Positions 49,336-61,287 of a stretch of DNA of 64,000 nt are shown here, piece by piece. The stretch is from Saccharina japonica (Eukaryota > Sar > Phaeophyceae > Laminariales > Laminariaceae). Numbering within the stretch: position 1 is the stretch's first letter; the number at the start of each line of letters is the position of its first letter. Under the pieces are notes generated by a model. It did not search any database and was not told the DNA's origin. It saw only the letters and a list, made by a program, of their open reading frames with translations. Location: the NCBI GenBank assembly GCA_008828725.1, contig MEHQ01003537.1:322243-386242 (forward strand), in the 5' to 3' direction. The translations under genes were made by a program, and so were the position numbers.

Positions 49336-49344
49336 TATAAAAAG
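49336..49344 (+). promoter_or_regulatory. TATA box upstream of the ATG at 49379
   Basis: TATAAAAAG starts 43 bp before the ATG. The spacing would allow a very short 5' UTR. Confidence 0.5.
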
Positions 49345-49378
49345 GGTTCAGAAACTGAGAGGACTACCAAAAGCAACC

Positions 49379-49802
49379 ATGTCTAAGACATGGATCGCGC
49401 TCGATGGAGAGGGGTTCGGCTCATCACGGACCCCTGAAACGATATTAATCCCGAAATTATCGTTCGATGTAAGGGAATTTTGGACCATGTATTTGTTCGA
49501 AGCCTCTCTTATAGGTCTGGCGGGTGGTTTGGGCCTTTGTCCTGATTTTGTCGATAGACGTACTCGTATGTATCAGGTTCTCTTACAACGGTCTACGTAT
49601 AATATGTATTTATGCATTTACTCTGTCTTTTTTGTTTAAAAAAATCAGGGAGTACGAATAACGATAGACGTACTCGTACGTATCAGGTTCTCTTACAACG
49701 GTCTACGTATAATATGTATTTATGCATTTACTCTGTCTTTTTTGTTTAAAAAAATCAGGGAGTACGAATAATATATTGCGAATCGAAAGAAAATCGCTCT
49801 GA
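49379..49802 (+). CDS. possible small gene with a duplicated exon, function unknown
   Basis: Exon 1 (49379-49565) reads MSKTWIALDGEGFGSSRTPE and FDVREFWTMYLFEASLIGLA, ending in phase 1 at CTC|GTATGT. An 83-bp intron ends AAATCAG. Exon 2 (49649-49675) is 27 bp, phase 1 to 1, and is followed by a second near-identical 83-bp intron (GTACGT donor). Exon 3 runs to TGA at 49802. The product would be about 83 residues with STNNDRRTR repeats. A different frame beyond the stop (ALMRLADEMLSVFDRYTAEI) is also open to 49936, so exon 3 is uncertain. No family recognised. Confidence 0.4.
49552..49771. repeat. 110-bp tandem duplication, two nearly identical copies
   Basis: CGATAGACGTACTCGTATGT at 49552 recurs at 49662 with GTACGT. 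The only difference seen over 110 bp is that one base. Each copy contains one exon plus one intron of the model above. Confidence 0.95.
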
Positions 49803-50486
49803 TGAGGCTGGCTGATGAGATGTTGTCCGTTTTTGACCGATACACCGCGGAAATCAGCCATATGCGTTCGCGGAATAAGCCCCGAGTCTCTCGGAGGGGT
49901 ATCCAGCTAAAAACATCCGCTTCTCTAAAGGTGTAGTATACATATCATAGTTCGGGTGTTCGCCCACTGTGCATAATAACCCGACCAAACATAGTGTGAA
50001 GCTGTCCCTCGTCCAAAAATTTCCCTTTTGTTTATTTGGAGCTGCTCAGGATTCCTTGGGTCGTATATGTGTTGGCTACAGAGAGCGCCCGGTTTTAGGG
50101 AATATTTAAGAAGACATGTGCTCAAATTGCCGTAAAAATAGAAAATTGGGTGTAAGAAAGAAAGCTCGCACTAGGCAACAGGATATGATTATAAGCAGTA
50201 ATTATGCAACGAACAGTTGAGATCGACACACACCCAATATAACAAACGAGGTCGTTCTGGAGGGAGGCACACAATAAGTATAGTGTAGTGTAGATGATAG
50301 GCTGAGGAAACTTTGGGTTACCTCACTCACTGGTGTGTTTTTCCATACAATAATAGTACCTCGAGGTGGATACAGTAGGTTGCGGCGTCCGAGACCTCCG
50401 CGGCTCCAGCCGGGCCTGCAACCGCACATTGTTGCTGAAGCCCAATAGAGTGTCCCCATAGCGCGGTCCACCACAATATTTCACGT

Positions 50487-53400
50487 TTTGCATTTTCTTC
50501 CATGGAAGTAATAGTTTGTTTCCATGGAAGGAAGTAAAAAAGTATATTTACTTTCAATGGAAGTAAAACAACTTCCATATTCCTTTGAAGTTTCCTTTTG
50601 AAGAGGGCCTTCGGCCGCGAGACAGGTCTAGTGTGGCTCCACGCTGCGCGCTACACGGTTTTTAATATCCCGTTTGAAACTGGTTCACGTTTTTGTATTC
50701 GGGATGGGACCACTTACGGTGGGACGGTGTACCAAGTAGGACCAGGGGGTGAATTCATGCCCTCGCCTCCATTTATTACTTCCATGGAAGAATAAAATTA
50801 ATTTACTTCCAATTTGCTCAAGAGTCTACAGACTTCCACTACTTCCACCGACGTCCGTACACTTCAATACTCTGCCTTCATGGAAGTAGGGATGGAAGTT
50901 CGCTAAGTTGTTATACTCCCATGGGAGTAAGGTTACTTAAACTTTACTTACATGGAAGTTAAATTTACTTCCATGGAAGTACCATATACTGCAATGTAAA
51001 CTTGGTTTTCTTCCGTGGAAGTAAACATGTACTTCCATGCGTGGAAGCTTCCATGGACGTGGCTGTGGACGACCAGTGGGGCGCCGGGGATCGGGGTGGA
51101 TGGTGAGCCTCCGGAGGCTCCTGAGGAGGGTTAATTTTATTTCCGCACCTTGTGGGTGGGAGTAGGGTTCCCAATGGGAACGGCCCGCTGCAGGGTCAAT
51201 GTACCAAGTACATTTTCTTCCATGGAAGTTGGTGGATATTTCCATGGAAGTTGATGGATATCTCCATGAAAGTTGCTGGAAGGTGCCATGGAAGCTTCTA
51301 TCAACTTATATGGAAGTGGAGTTACCGTCCATTGAACTAAATTCAACTTCCATGGAAGTATCCATGGAAGTGGGTGTACTACCACCATGGAAGTAAACAA
51401 ACTTTCATGGAAGTGTATTTTACTTCCATGGAAATTTCCATCGCTGTAAGCTCCAAAACCGAACAAATTGGGACATCGAGAAAAAGCAGCGAACTGAAGA
51501 CTAAATTTACTCCCTGGAGAATAACGGGGGGTAACCTGTAAATTTCACGTCATCGCATGAGAGGACAAAAAGACGAGAACTGAGAGGGCGGGAAATACCG
51601 GTAGTATCTAGGCCGTTCTACATGTATGTGTAGCGGAGTTCCGTTGCCCGACTCTCGACGACTTTCAACTGAACCGGTCAGAATAGGTGTGCGTGCTTCG
51701 TGTTTTCTATGTTGCGTCTTGACACGTGCTACGGTAGAGGTGCACCGTTTGTTTTATGAGAGTGGTTCCTTGAGGAGCTCTAAACTCCACCCGAAACCTG
51801 ATTATGATCAAACTTCAAAAAGTGATATCTCTATCGTAGCACGCGTCTGTTGCTTCAATCCCATCCGCACCGCGGTCGATTTATGCTTCGCCAAGCTGGA
51901 TGGAATTGCATCATTTCTTGGCGCATACAGAGAGGCGTCAGCGTTTTGGGGGGGAGGGAACTCTGGCCTCCCTTAGAATACTGAACTTTTATATGTGTAT
52001 GCGCCTGCGTGCGACCGATTAGGAAGGGGGGCGTTTGAAGCCTCGGTATCTTCCGCTCCGTCGGGTTCAAACAGTTGTCAATGCCACAAAAGTTGTAGAG
52101 CTTCAGTCAAAGTGTCCCCTCAGGATAACTTCAAGTGTACGAGGCTGGCCGCCGGCACTCACCCCTCCCCAAACCGAAGGATCGAACCCAGCAAGTAGCA
52201 ATGTTTCGACAACCCCACGCTATCACACAGATCACATAGCCCACATCAACGACCGTTCGACCATATCTAGCCTAAAGGGGCGGTCGCTCAAATGCGTGTC
52301 CACGTATGTGTGTTCACGGCACAGATCACTGTGGCAGGCCCCACCAAGAGGAGTAACGATATTTTTCTGTGGGTAGGTGCGTGGGAGGCCTGTGTGCATT
52401 TTAGGCTCGTTCCAATAGAACACTTCGTCAAAAACGTTGGAACACTCCCCAATACAAACGATTTCGAGGCTCACCATGTATGATCCGATGGCAATAAGCA
52501 AATACATCTAAGGTAGTGGAGCTCCCTCGGTGAAACCTTGACATCTTGAAACGAATTGTGTGAGAGCACGATTTTCCATTATTTCCCGTTCTTCCGATGC
52601 CGGGCGCACGATCTACCACACTATTTGACGTCTGGGTTTACTTCCATGAAAGTTTCCACGGAAGTTTTTTTTTACTTTCTTGGAAGTATAACATACGTTC
52701 ACGATTTTTTTTTGCTTTCGTGGAAGTAAAATCCACGGAAGTTTTTTTATACTTTCATGGAACTAAACTTTGCTTCTTCCATGGAAGTGTTCTTACTTCC
52801 ACGTGATTCAATTTGAAGTAAGATAAACTATTACTTCCATGGAAGTAAGACATGGAAGCGAGGGCGTGAACTCACCCCAGTTGGTACACAGTCCCACCCA
52901 ACTAGGGCCCATCCCGACTACCAAAATGTGGATCAAATACAAACGGGATATTTAAAACTGTGTAGCGTGCAGCGCGGGACCACAATAGATATGTAAAGTG
53001 GCCGAAGGCCCTCTTCAAACGGGAACTCCCACGGAACCATGGAAGGACATATTTTTTATTCTTCTATGGAATTATAATACGTTCGTGGAAGTAAAATGTA
53101 CTCTTATGGAAGTAATAAAACTTTCGTGGAAGTAAAATTTACTTCCATGGAAGTAAAAAAATATTTCGTGGAAACGTTCATGGGAGTAAACTCAAAAGTC
53201 ATACAATACTGTGTGTAGATCGTGCGCACGGTATCGGAGGAGCGAGAAACATGGAAAACACATCCGCTCACCCATTTCGTTTCAACATAATATGTCAAGT
53301 TTTTTCAACTTCCGTGAAGAAAGTAAAAAAACTTCATGGGAGTAAATTTAGTTCCATTGACTTTCATGGGAAGTACATTTAGTTTCATTAAAAGTAAAAT

Positions 53401-53525
53401 TTTACTTTCATGGGAGTAAATTTACTTTCATTAAAAGCAAGCATTTACTTCCATGAAAGTAAAAAAAACGTTCATGAAAGTAAACAAGCGTTCATGGAAG
53501 TAAATGTTTACTTCCATGGCAGTAA
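50487..53525. repeat. inverted pair of TTACTTCCATGGAAGTAA palindrome blocks
   Basis: Variants of TTACTTCCATGGAAGTAA crowd 50487-51440 and 52637-53525. Each block contains a core of about 175 bp: 50597-50770 and, inverted, 52853-53025 (GAGGGCCTTCGGCC, TTTAAATATCCCGTTTG). The layout is arm - 1.2 kb centre - inverted arm, as in a large foldback element. The centre holds a MITE and no recognised gene; a minus-strand frame at 52232-52507 is open but of unknown worth. Confidence 0.75.
51722..51846. mobile_element. short TIR element, ACRCRTGCTACGG family
   Basis: 125 bp with ends ACACGTGCTACGGTAGAGGT and ATCTCTATCGTAGCACGCGT. Flanks GTCTTG and CTGTTG match at four of six bases. It is about half the length of the other copies but keeps the GAGGAGCTC motif. 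Confidence 0.75.
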
Positions 53526-55399
53526 ATGAAGAAATAAAACTAAAATGCAATAGACCCCGCGCGCATCGCAATCGTGTGTGTGAGGGATAGCTATTTTCTG
53601 GCATAGTATATCATCAGTAGCCTATAATATACCGATGCTTATTATGTTGCACAGATTCGTGTGGTATATAAACACAGCTGTTTATAATAGGAGTAGACTC
53701 TTGTTCGCTTCAAGTGCATCATCATCAGCGTCCACTAAATAGTGTGTGCAAGATGGCCGCAGTAAGTAAATGCGTTTGAAATAATTACAACACATATTTG
53801 AATAACCAGATAGTTCAAATCGACCAAGAAGAAAGTTCAGTAGCCCTATAGAGTCTAGGGGTTGCAGCGGCAAGTCGTATACAAGGACCCTTGACATACG
53901 AGGTCATCAAGGCGCAAGAGGAACTGGACTGTTTGCACTCGCCCCACACGTCCTTACTCTCCACCACATCACCATCTGAGTTCTCGGCAGCTCATAGTGA
54001 TACACCTCTTCGTGCCCAGAGAGCAGCCCTTTCATAAAAGTTAATGAAAGCACAACAAACGTTCATAATCTAGAAATTCCGCGATATATATATATATGAC
54101 AATCTTCGACCCCTTTCGGGGTTGATAATCGGGGTCAAGAAAATGCTTCACGAATCGGGGTCAAGAAAAGGGTCAGTTTTCTTTAGTGGTATACGAGTAT
54201 ACATACCAGGGTACTCGTATGTATATATATAGGATTTACACATTTACTGTAGACGGAAAACCTGAGAGTAAGCGTTTCGATTGCGCACGTAGAATAGTAA
54301 TCTGAAGAGAAATTATCCACGATGGTTTGTGCACAATTGTTCGTATAATAGGTGTGGTACACGATGTTTGAAGCAAGATCTGTGTAGACAATTTTTAGGA
54401 ATGTTTTTTTTGCAGTTATTTGTCACGTCTCCTTTTTTGTCTTTTTTTGTGATCAAACACAAGGGACACACGCTTTACATCATTGCCGGAAGGCAAACAT
54501 TGCGGTTTTATGTTTGTAATAGACGGCGAAAATATGCTATTGTATTATTAGTGATACATACTGCTGTAGACTAGAGACTACTGTTGGTAGACTGCATGCA
54601 ATAGACTACACTATAATAGACATAATAATAGACTACTACGGGCTGCAGAATGTTTACAGCAGTGGATACGTAGACTGAATCTATACTTCCTACATACTAC
54701 GAAGTGTGTACGTATGGAAAATATATTATTATTTATAAATTATGTTTGGATGCACAATTGTACCAGGGTACGAAGTACTTTCATACATACGAAGTACCTG
54801 GTATACTATTAATATTATCAGTGTAAGACGAATACTTGTGGTAATTACACCACGAGAGTCAAATACTACTTGTTGTGGTACTACAATACTGGCCGATACT
54901 AAGAAAACGTACCTGGGTACCTGCTGTGCCGCAGCAGATACCTGGCACCATAGATGGGAAGAAAATCGCACTGCGTATCTACAGTACGAGTACCACCTGC
55001 CTGTTGTCTATACCTGGTACAGCCGTGTGCCAGAACATATAATAACTGGTGCGTACGAAGGGTGCAGTGGTAGTGCCACTACTACGATGAGAAACGGGAC
55101 CGAACCATTCCAGGGCGGAGCGTTGCCCTATAGGCCACACGTGGTTCTCCAAGTAATGCACCAACAGGCACAACACCGACAACAACACCACATACATGGC
55201 AGGCAGTGTATACATCGTTCTGTTTTATACATGCGATTGAAAGAGTACTGCTGTAGGGCAGCAGTGCCTTTTCAAATACAGATGGCGGCGCTTTTTCATG
55301 ACCGCGAGCTAAATTGTGTGGCCATGTAAGCTCGTCACGCGAAATGAGCAACATGAACAGCACTACGTTCGTACTATGTTTTTGTAGCATATACACAGC
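53526..55399. other. no gene recognised; AT-rich with TACCAGGTA-type motifs
   Basis: A 195-codon plus-strand frame (54742-55329) runs through CAG, TAC and GTACCTGG repeats and has no domain. I do not consider it a gene. Confidence 0.3.

Positions 55400-55457
<58 letters not shown>
55400..55457. repeat. (AGT)n microsatellite
   Basis: About 19 uninterrupted AGT units. Confidence 0.95.
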
Positions 55458-55539
55458 TCCCACGCACGAAGGGCGTGTTCCGACTCCCGACGAATTCGTA
55501 CTGAATGTGTAAATATATAATATGTACTGCTGTAGTACG

Positions 55540-55735
55540 TTGTTGTTCCGTGGTACCGGTCTTTCGCCCTCTCTTTCGGAACTGAGAACAACAAAAACGT
55601 CTGGATGTGGGCGGTGGGGTATCTCTCGAATATACGAGGGGGGAGAAGTGACAAAGGGCTCCGCCATGCCGGAGGTGGCGGTCGAGAAGCCACAGATAAG
55701 TGAGCTAATCATAAAGAAATCGGGTGAATGGCTAT
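55540..55735 (+). other. coding-like stretch, strand uncertain
   Basis: The plus strand reads TSGCGRWGISRIYEGGEVTK and AVEKPQISELIIKKSGEWL before a stop. The minus strand also reads plausibly (FVTSPPSYIREIPHRPHPDV). One is likely a real or former exon. No family recognised. Confidence 0.25.
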
Positions 55736-56299
55736 AACCCGCTATTACTGTGCTGTAATATTACTATTAATAGCAATCATACTCGTACAGAGTAGTATGC
55801 TGCTGCTAACAATAAATATCAGGCATTGGACTATACCAGGTAACATGTTACACGTATTATGATATATTAGTTGTTGTTCCATGGGGTGGTGTGACAAGGG
55901 CTGCGCACTGGCACAGTATAAAATGCCAGTAGATGTCATGTTGACAGAAATATTTGATACTATCAATACTTTGATACTATCAATACGTGCGTCCAAGACA
56001 CATACTACGTGCGTCCAAGACACATACTACATCGACAAAAAATAAATAAAAAATGAACAAATAGACGACAGCAGAGGGCAGAAGGGAAGCAGAGAGTACA
56101 TATTATACATTACGCGACAGATGTTAAGAACCTCTTATTCTTAGCCAGACTGGAATTAGTGTGTAAGACTGGGTGTGTTCCACACTATTGTCAGTACAAA
56201 GAGGTCGCATTCCTATTTTTGTTTCCCAAAAAATATCAGTGTCAAATTCTTAAGTATCTGATTCTCGTAACATCTGTCGCGTACTGTATTGAGATAAGA

Positions 56300-56540
56300 C
56301 AAAAGCAGCAACAAAATACCTGGGTGGGGCTGCACTCTCTGGCAGCCTTAGCCAGTGGGTATTACACAGCTGGTGGTGCAGTCAGTATACTATTAATAGA
56401 CTGCATCCGCAAACTGGGTTCGAACGAAGACAGCAACGCCGAGCCAAGCGAGAACGAAGAGAGCAATGCCGAGCCAAGCCAGACCCCCCCCCAGCTGGCG
56501 GGGGGGGGGGCTTCGGCAAGAAAATACCTGGTAGTGTACA
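56300..56540 (+). other. coding-like stretch with a short acidic repeat
   Basis: The frame VGLHSLAALASGYYTAGGAV leads to two copies of SNAEPS in an acidic tract, then a C-run and G-run that form an inverted repeat. It could be an exon; the ends are not defined. Confidence 0.2.
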
Positions 56541-56814
56541 TACGCGTTTCCACTTAATTTCCCATCACAATCGGGGCTCAAAATTGTTTTAGCCGGGGGT
56601 GGTTGCGGGCATCGACGAAAATAATACGGACAAGAAATAACAAGAAACAGCATGTATGTACGTTACACTGCTACTATTATAGGATGAAATCTATAGTTTG
56701 GTGAATGAAATTAATTAATTAATTGCTTGCACTATTATTATAGTTATTAATAGTGTGCATTAAATAATTTGACACCATAGTAGTGGCACATATGGTGACG
56801 ATGATGACACGATC

Positions 56815-57130
56815 TTCGTGTTTTTATGTTTATGTGTTCGCTTTCTCCTCTCTCTCTGGGCCTAGATCGCTTCTCCCGGAGCTCATTTTCTTAACCCATC
56901 AATTTTATTTTTCAGCCTTCTGGGCAAGCCGTGGTCACAGGAGCCTTCCCTTCTGCCGCCCGGTAGTTACCTTTGTTTTTATCGCCCAGAGGGTTCAGCA
57001 TTCCCACTTCTCGTCGATCATCCTCGATGTTTTCCTAAACTCACTACACTCTCGTGCTTTCTGCGATGAGAAAAAGGCACACAATACGTACACTTTTTGT
57101 TGTTTTTTTTCGAGCCCGCGGGATTTGAAG
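56815..57130 (-). repeat. strongly diverged SINE, second head type
   Basis: TTTATCGCCCAGAGGGTTC and CTTCTCGTCGATCATCCTCG align with the inverse of the SINE at 40110, as do ACTCTCGTGCTTTC and a GAGCCCGCGGG B-box-like end. Confidence 0.5.
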
Positions 57131-57227
57131 ACGGCGACTACTGTACAACCTATGGACTATACTCGTAGAACTTACAGTAATGCAGTCCACACTATGTACC
57201 ATACATATTTTGAGTGATTTAGACACA

Positions 57228-57581
57228 TCGCCCCGATGGTCTAGAGGTAACCTCGAACGCTTCTGAACGTTGATGTCTGGAGTTCGAATCTCACGTGGGT
57301 CGGACTTTTGAGTTTATTTGCAAAAATAAATAAAAAACGGAATCAACTGCTGAGAGCGCCAATTAATAGTAGCGTGGGTAGGCACAATTCGATGCGAGTC
57401 GACGAGGGAAGGAAAGGCTGAAGTCTTCTCGCGATAAAAATGCAAGGCAAGAACCGTAGTGGGGGAGGAGGGAGAGGAGCCTACTTTGTGACCCCGGATC
57501 TGAGTTACGACTAGGGAGGGAGAAAGACGGAAGTGCGAAGATAATAAATGGGATGGACAAAAAAAAAAAAAAAAAAAAAAG
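57228..57581 (+). repeat. tRNA-derived SINE, best-preserved copy
   Basis: Head CGATGGTCTAGAGGTAAC (A box), GAGTTCGAATCTC (B box), full body through GACCCCGGATCTGAGTTACG, ending GGGATGGAC and a run of about 21 A. It is the best reference copy for the family. Confidence 0.85.
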
Positions 57582-57651
57582 AGGTGAAACTGAGTGCCCG
57601 GACCAGATCCCATGTGTGACCTGGTCCCACATATGATAGTAGGTGCAGAAG

Positions 57652-57695
57652 TGTAGGGTTGGGGTTCGGGTTGGGGCTAGGGTTAAGGTTAGCGG
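57652..57695. repeat. degenerate telomere-type tract
   Basis: GTAGGGTTGGGGTTCGGGTT then GGGCTAGGGTTAAGGTTAG, a decayed TTAGGG-like array just after the SINE. Confidence 0.6.
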
Positions 57696-57829
57696 AATAT
57701 CGTGTGGACTGTAGTTAAGAGCTGCAGTCCATGGACTGTAAATAGTTGCTCTCGGATTTGAACCCATCCCCCTCAAACTCACTATACTATAACCCTCTCT
57801 TTCAGGTCTAGTCAATCTTAATTGATGGG

Positions 57830-57985
57830 CAATTAACTGAGTATAGGTATTTTTATCTCACCACGGGCAAGGCAATCGAGTTTCGAAGCTATTTCAGGCG
57901 GCCTTCACACGCTATTAATACCAGGTATTTGATATTAATATATTTAATAGTAGTATTTGAGGCTAACCACTAGACTACCGCGGGC
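57830..57985 (-). repeat. isolated SINE head
   Basis: The minus strand reads GCGGTAGTCTAGTGGTTAGC (A box) and, about 100 bases on, GCTTCGAAACTCG (B box) with CCGTGGTGAGAT as in the copy at 24038. An AT-rich insert with TACCTGGTA splits it. Confidence 0.5.
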
Positions 57986-60179
57986 GTACTTAGTTTCAGG
58001 TTATTCCGCGCGGTTCTACAGTAGAAAGGACCGGGTTGCTGGTTGACGTTGTTTGCAGTCCCGCTCGATTTGGTCGATCATTTGGCACTTGCATGGCGGT
58101 ATATCAGCTACCAAGTATATGTACGATGCCTGGTAGCGTGCAAACCCACAGTTTTAATTCTCATTTTTTCACAGATAAGACACACGCTCCCTGAATTCTA
58201 CAGGCTCAGATGGTGTTCTCTTCATATATACGAGATGTACATCCTGCATGAGGACGTATAAAACCCGCAGGTACGCGCGATCGAAGTACTTACACTCAGC
58301 TACTCGTAGAAAAGACGAGTTTCGATTAAATCCTCGATCTCACCGCTGTTGTTTTTTATATAAATGTATGATGCCTGGTACTGTGCATACAGCAGTTGTT
58401 AGCTCTTTACCTGCAGGTCGGCCACCAGCCACACGTACTACTACCCGATACCGGGTATACTCTTACGTTATACCGGTCGTGATCCCCTAATTCTGCACCA
58501 CCAACAACCGATTGCGAAAATCAGTTTGTCTCGTTGTTATTTACCGGTATGATATGTGTGGCCCAATCGGCTCTGCAGCGGCGCAGCCGCCGAGATATCC
58601 GGCCTCTGTGGCTACTCTCCTTGTTTTTTTTTATAATTCCTTTCCGATTTTCCTCTGTATGATAGCCTCGATACACTGTGTGGCGTCAGATAAAGGTGTG
58701 CAGCAGGTACTACTGTGTCCCGCGTTCCCCTGGGATACACACGACGGCGCGTTTCCCCTGAGGCTCAGAGATACGCGCGACGGAGGGTCTTATCGGCGGG
58801 TGCGTGGCTAGACTCCCCCGCTGAGGGCCATGAGAAGTTATATCAGGTGCCTTCTTCGCACCAGGTACCCGACACTTGCGTAGTAGTATACGTGTGGTGT
58901 ATATAGGGCAGCGGCCAAAAACAGGTACACCTGGTCCGTTCGGGGCCAAAAACAGGTACATACTAAAATCAAGTTTAAAACGCACCCCACGAACCTGCCG
59001 TTCCTTGCAATGCAAAGTAGAGTTTTTTTTCATGCTCTTCGTGCTCGCCCGGTGGCTACGTAGACGAGTAGCTGCTACTGATGGTACGAGGAACGAACGC
59101 CTGCTGCTGTATTCTCCCTTCTCAACTTTTGTGACACCCCTGGTATTCCAAGTCAACCACAATCCCGAAGGGGGGCCTTCTATCTCGTATTATTTCGGCG
59201 GAGGTATGCAGGCAGATATGTGTGTGTGTCGCTCGAGTGGCGTGTAGTGCGAGGTGCGAGGGGAGAAGGGGGTCTCCGCGTACGTCGGCATTTGTATAGG
59301 GGGCATAGGGTGGAACTATGAAGGGCCTCTGATTGGCTTAAAAACGACAAAAAAAAAAGGCGAAAGTCAAGCAGAGTAGACAAAATCAGGTATACCTGGG
59401 TTTTGAAGAGGCAAAAACCGGTACAACGAGTTTTGGACCAATGGCAGCGCACGTGGAGTGCGTTTTTGACTTGGTTTTAATTATGTACCTGATTTTGGCC
59501 GCAAAAGGACGAGGTATACCTTTTTTTGGCCGCTGCCCGTGTATATACCCTGGTATATATATATGACTACAATGCTGCCTGCAACACTAAACAATACTGT
59601 TTGCTGTGATATACGGATGATCAACCTGGATCAACAGGTGGGCCGGAGTTTGAGTGGTTCCGCAGGTGGGTCGCCAGGCATATACCTCGTTATAATTGCG
59701 TGGACAATGAATGGCCCGAAATGCCCGCGTTTCCGCCTGGACTCCGGTGTACCCGTATCGTATATATATGTAGGCATGTCGACGCCATCATCGCTGAAAG
59801 CTCGTAGAGTACCCTTCCAAGAGTTACGATAACGCCTCATATATACGTACTCAATTATTGGCATTATTTGGGCTTTTGGGCGGGTTCCCGTAGGAAGTCC
59901 CAGGGGTTACCGCGGGATGTCGTGGGATCCCACGGCTTAATACGCCACCCCCGTGTCGATTAACGCAGAACTCAATATCGAGGATAGATACAGTAAAAGT
60001 GCTAAGATTGCTGACTACGGTACCCGTACGGCATACTACTCTGGGCGGCAATATAAAGAGCATTGGGGCATATACATATATATGGATACCAAACGCTACT
60101 AATGTTTCCGCCCAGAGTGTTAGAGAACTAAGAATTGGCGGCGGGAAAGAAACGAAAAATACTTTTTCGCTGGAAATAT

Positions 60180-61287
60180 ATATATATTGTCGCTGCTCCC
60201 TAAACAAAGTGTCTCCAGCTTTAAATCCCACGGTACGTACAGCAACGTCAAAGGGTGTGTCCTTGAAGCAGGGAGTAGTTTTGTCAAGGGGCGGAGGGGG
60301 GGGGGGGATCAAAACCAGAGCAACAGCGCGGATGCTGTGAAGAGGCACCTGCTTCGTCTCCCGCCGAACATGATACAGGGAAACAGCCCGGACGGAGCTC
60401 ACTGGCAAGAATAAGCGAGGCATGGAGCCCAGCGATGGGTGGGTGTTGGAGGGCGTCGGAAGCGGCAGCAGCGGCTGGACAAAGAAGCAACGTCGCACGC
60501 CAAAACATTTTGTTTTCGTAGCTGGGCTTTAGGGGCGTTGATTTATGTTTCTCGTCTGCCTTTGGTTTTTGTGTTTGCGTCTTCACGGTACAAGTATACT
60601 GTACCATATGATAGCCCAGAGAGAGAGGGGGGGAACGAGCTGCCTTGTTCTGGTTGTGGCATATTTTTACCTGCGACCGTTGGATGTTGGAGTTTATAAC
60701 CAGGTACATCTTGATCCTGATCACTGTACCTGAATACGAGAATACGCGTAATATAGTTAAGCACCTGCGAGTACATGCAGAAATGTTAACTCGCCGGGGA
60801 TCTAGAGAGCAATCGCTAGATATTGAAAGTACGGTACCATGTATGGGCCGATTTGTGATAATAATCGAAAGAGGAGCACTTGGATTGATGTTACCATAGA
60901 CAAGTCCGGTTGCGAGCTTCAATTCAGAAGAAAGTCGGTGATGCTGAAAAGGGCGGTCTAGGGCCAGGGATGAAGAAAACGATAACAGTGCGAAGATGGG
61001 CATCCCATCTCCTTTCACCCAGCAAGATGCATGTTCTACAGTCACATGCATATCAGCACCGGGTGGTTGTGCTGACCGACCCGCAGCACTGTTCCTACAA
61101 TCTTGCTACGAATAGTGGAGATCGATATTCCCTCGCTCAAGAAAACCACTCTGTGTTACTGTTAACGCCACCGACCAAGATTGACATTTGCTTTTTGTGT
61201 ATATGGACGTGCAACTGTAGTCGGATGTCTCACTTGCCATACCACACGAGATCTACTGAACTAGCAGTCACGCCATATAATAAATAA
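60180..61287 (+). CDS. cluster of coding-like segments, function unknown
   Basis: Several plus-strand frames read like protein. They are SSFKSHGTYSNVKGCVLEAG with DAVKRHLLRLPPNMIQ (60.2-60.4 kb), MEPSDGWVLEGVGSGSSGWT (60422-60532), VPEYENTRNIVKHLRVHAEM (60.7-60.9 kb) and, from about 60.93 kb to TAA at 61287, HRVVVLTDPQHCSYNLATNS then QENHSVLLLTPPTKIDICF. The frames differ, so either small introns join them or this is a decayed gene. An overlapping 255-codon minus frame (60284-61051) looks less protein-like. No domain recognised. Confidence 0.3.

Noticed and set aside
54742-55693. Long frames on both strands around the AGT microsatellite
   Set aside because: Driven by trinucleotide repeats, including poly-Val and poly-Tyr runs.
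59851-60498. 215-codon minus-strand frame
   Set aside because: Runs through a poly-C/G tract and AT repeats; no domain or splice context.
60284-61051. 255-codon minus-strand frame
   Set aside because: Low-complexity and less protein-like than overlapping plus-strand frames; no motif.
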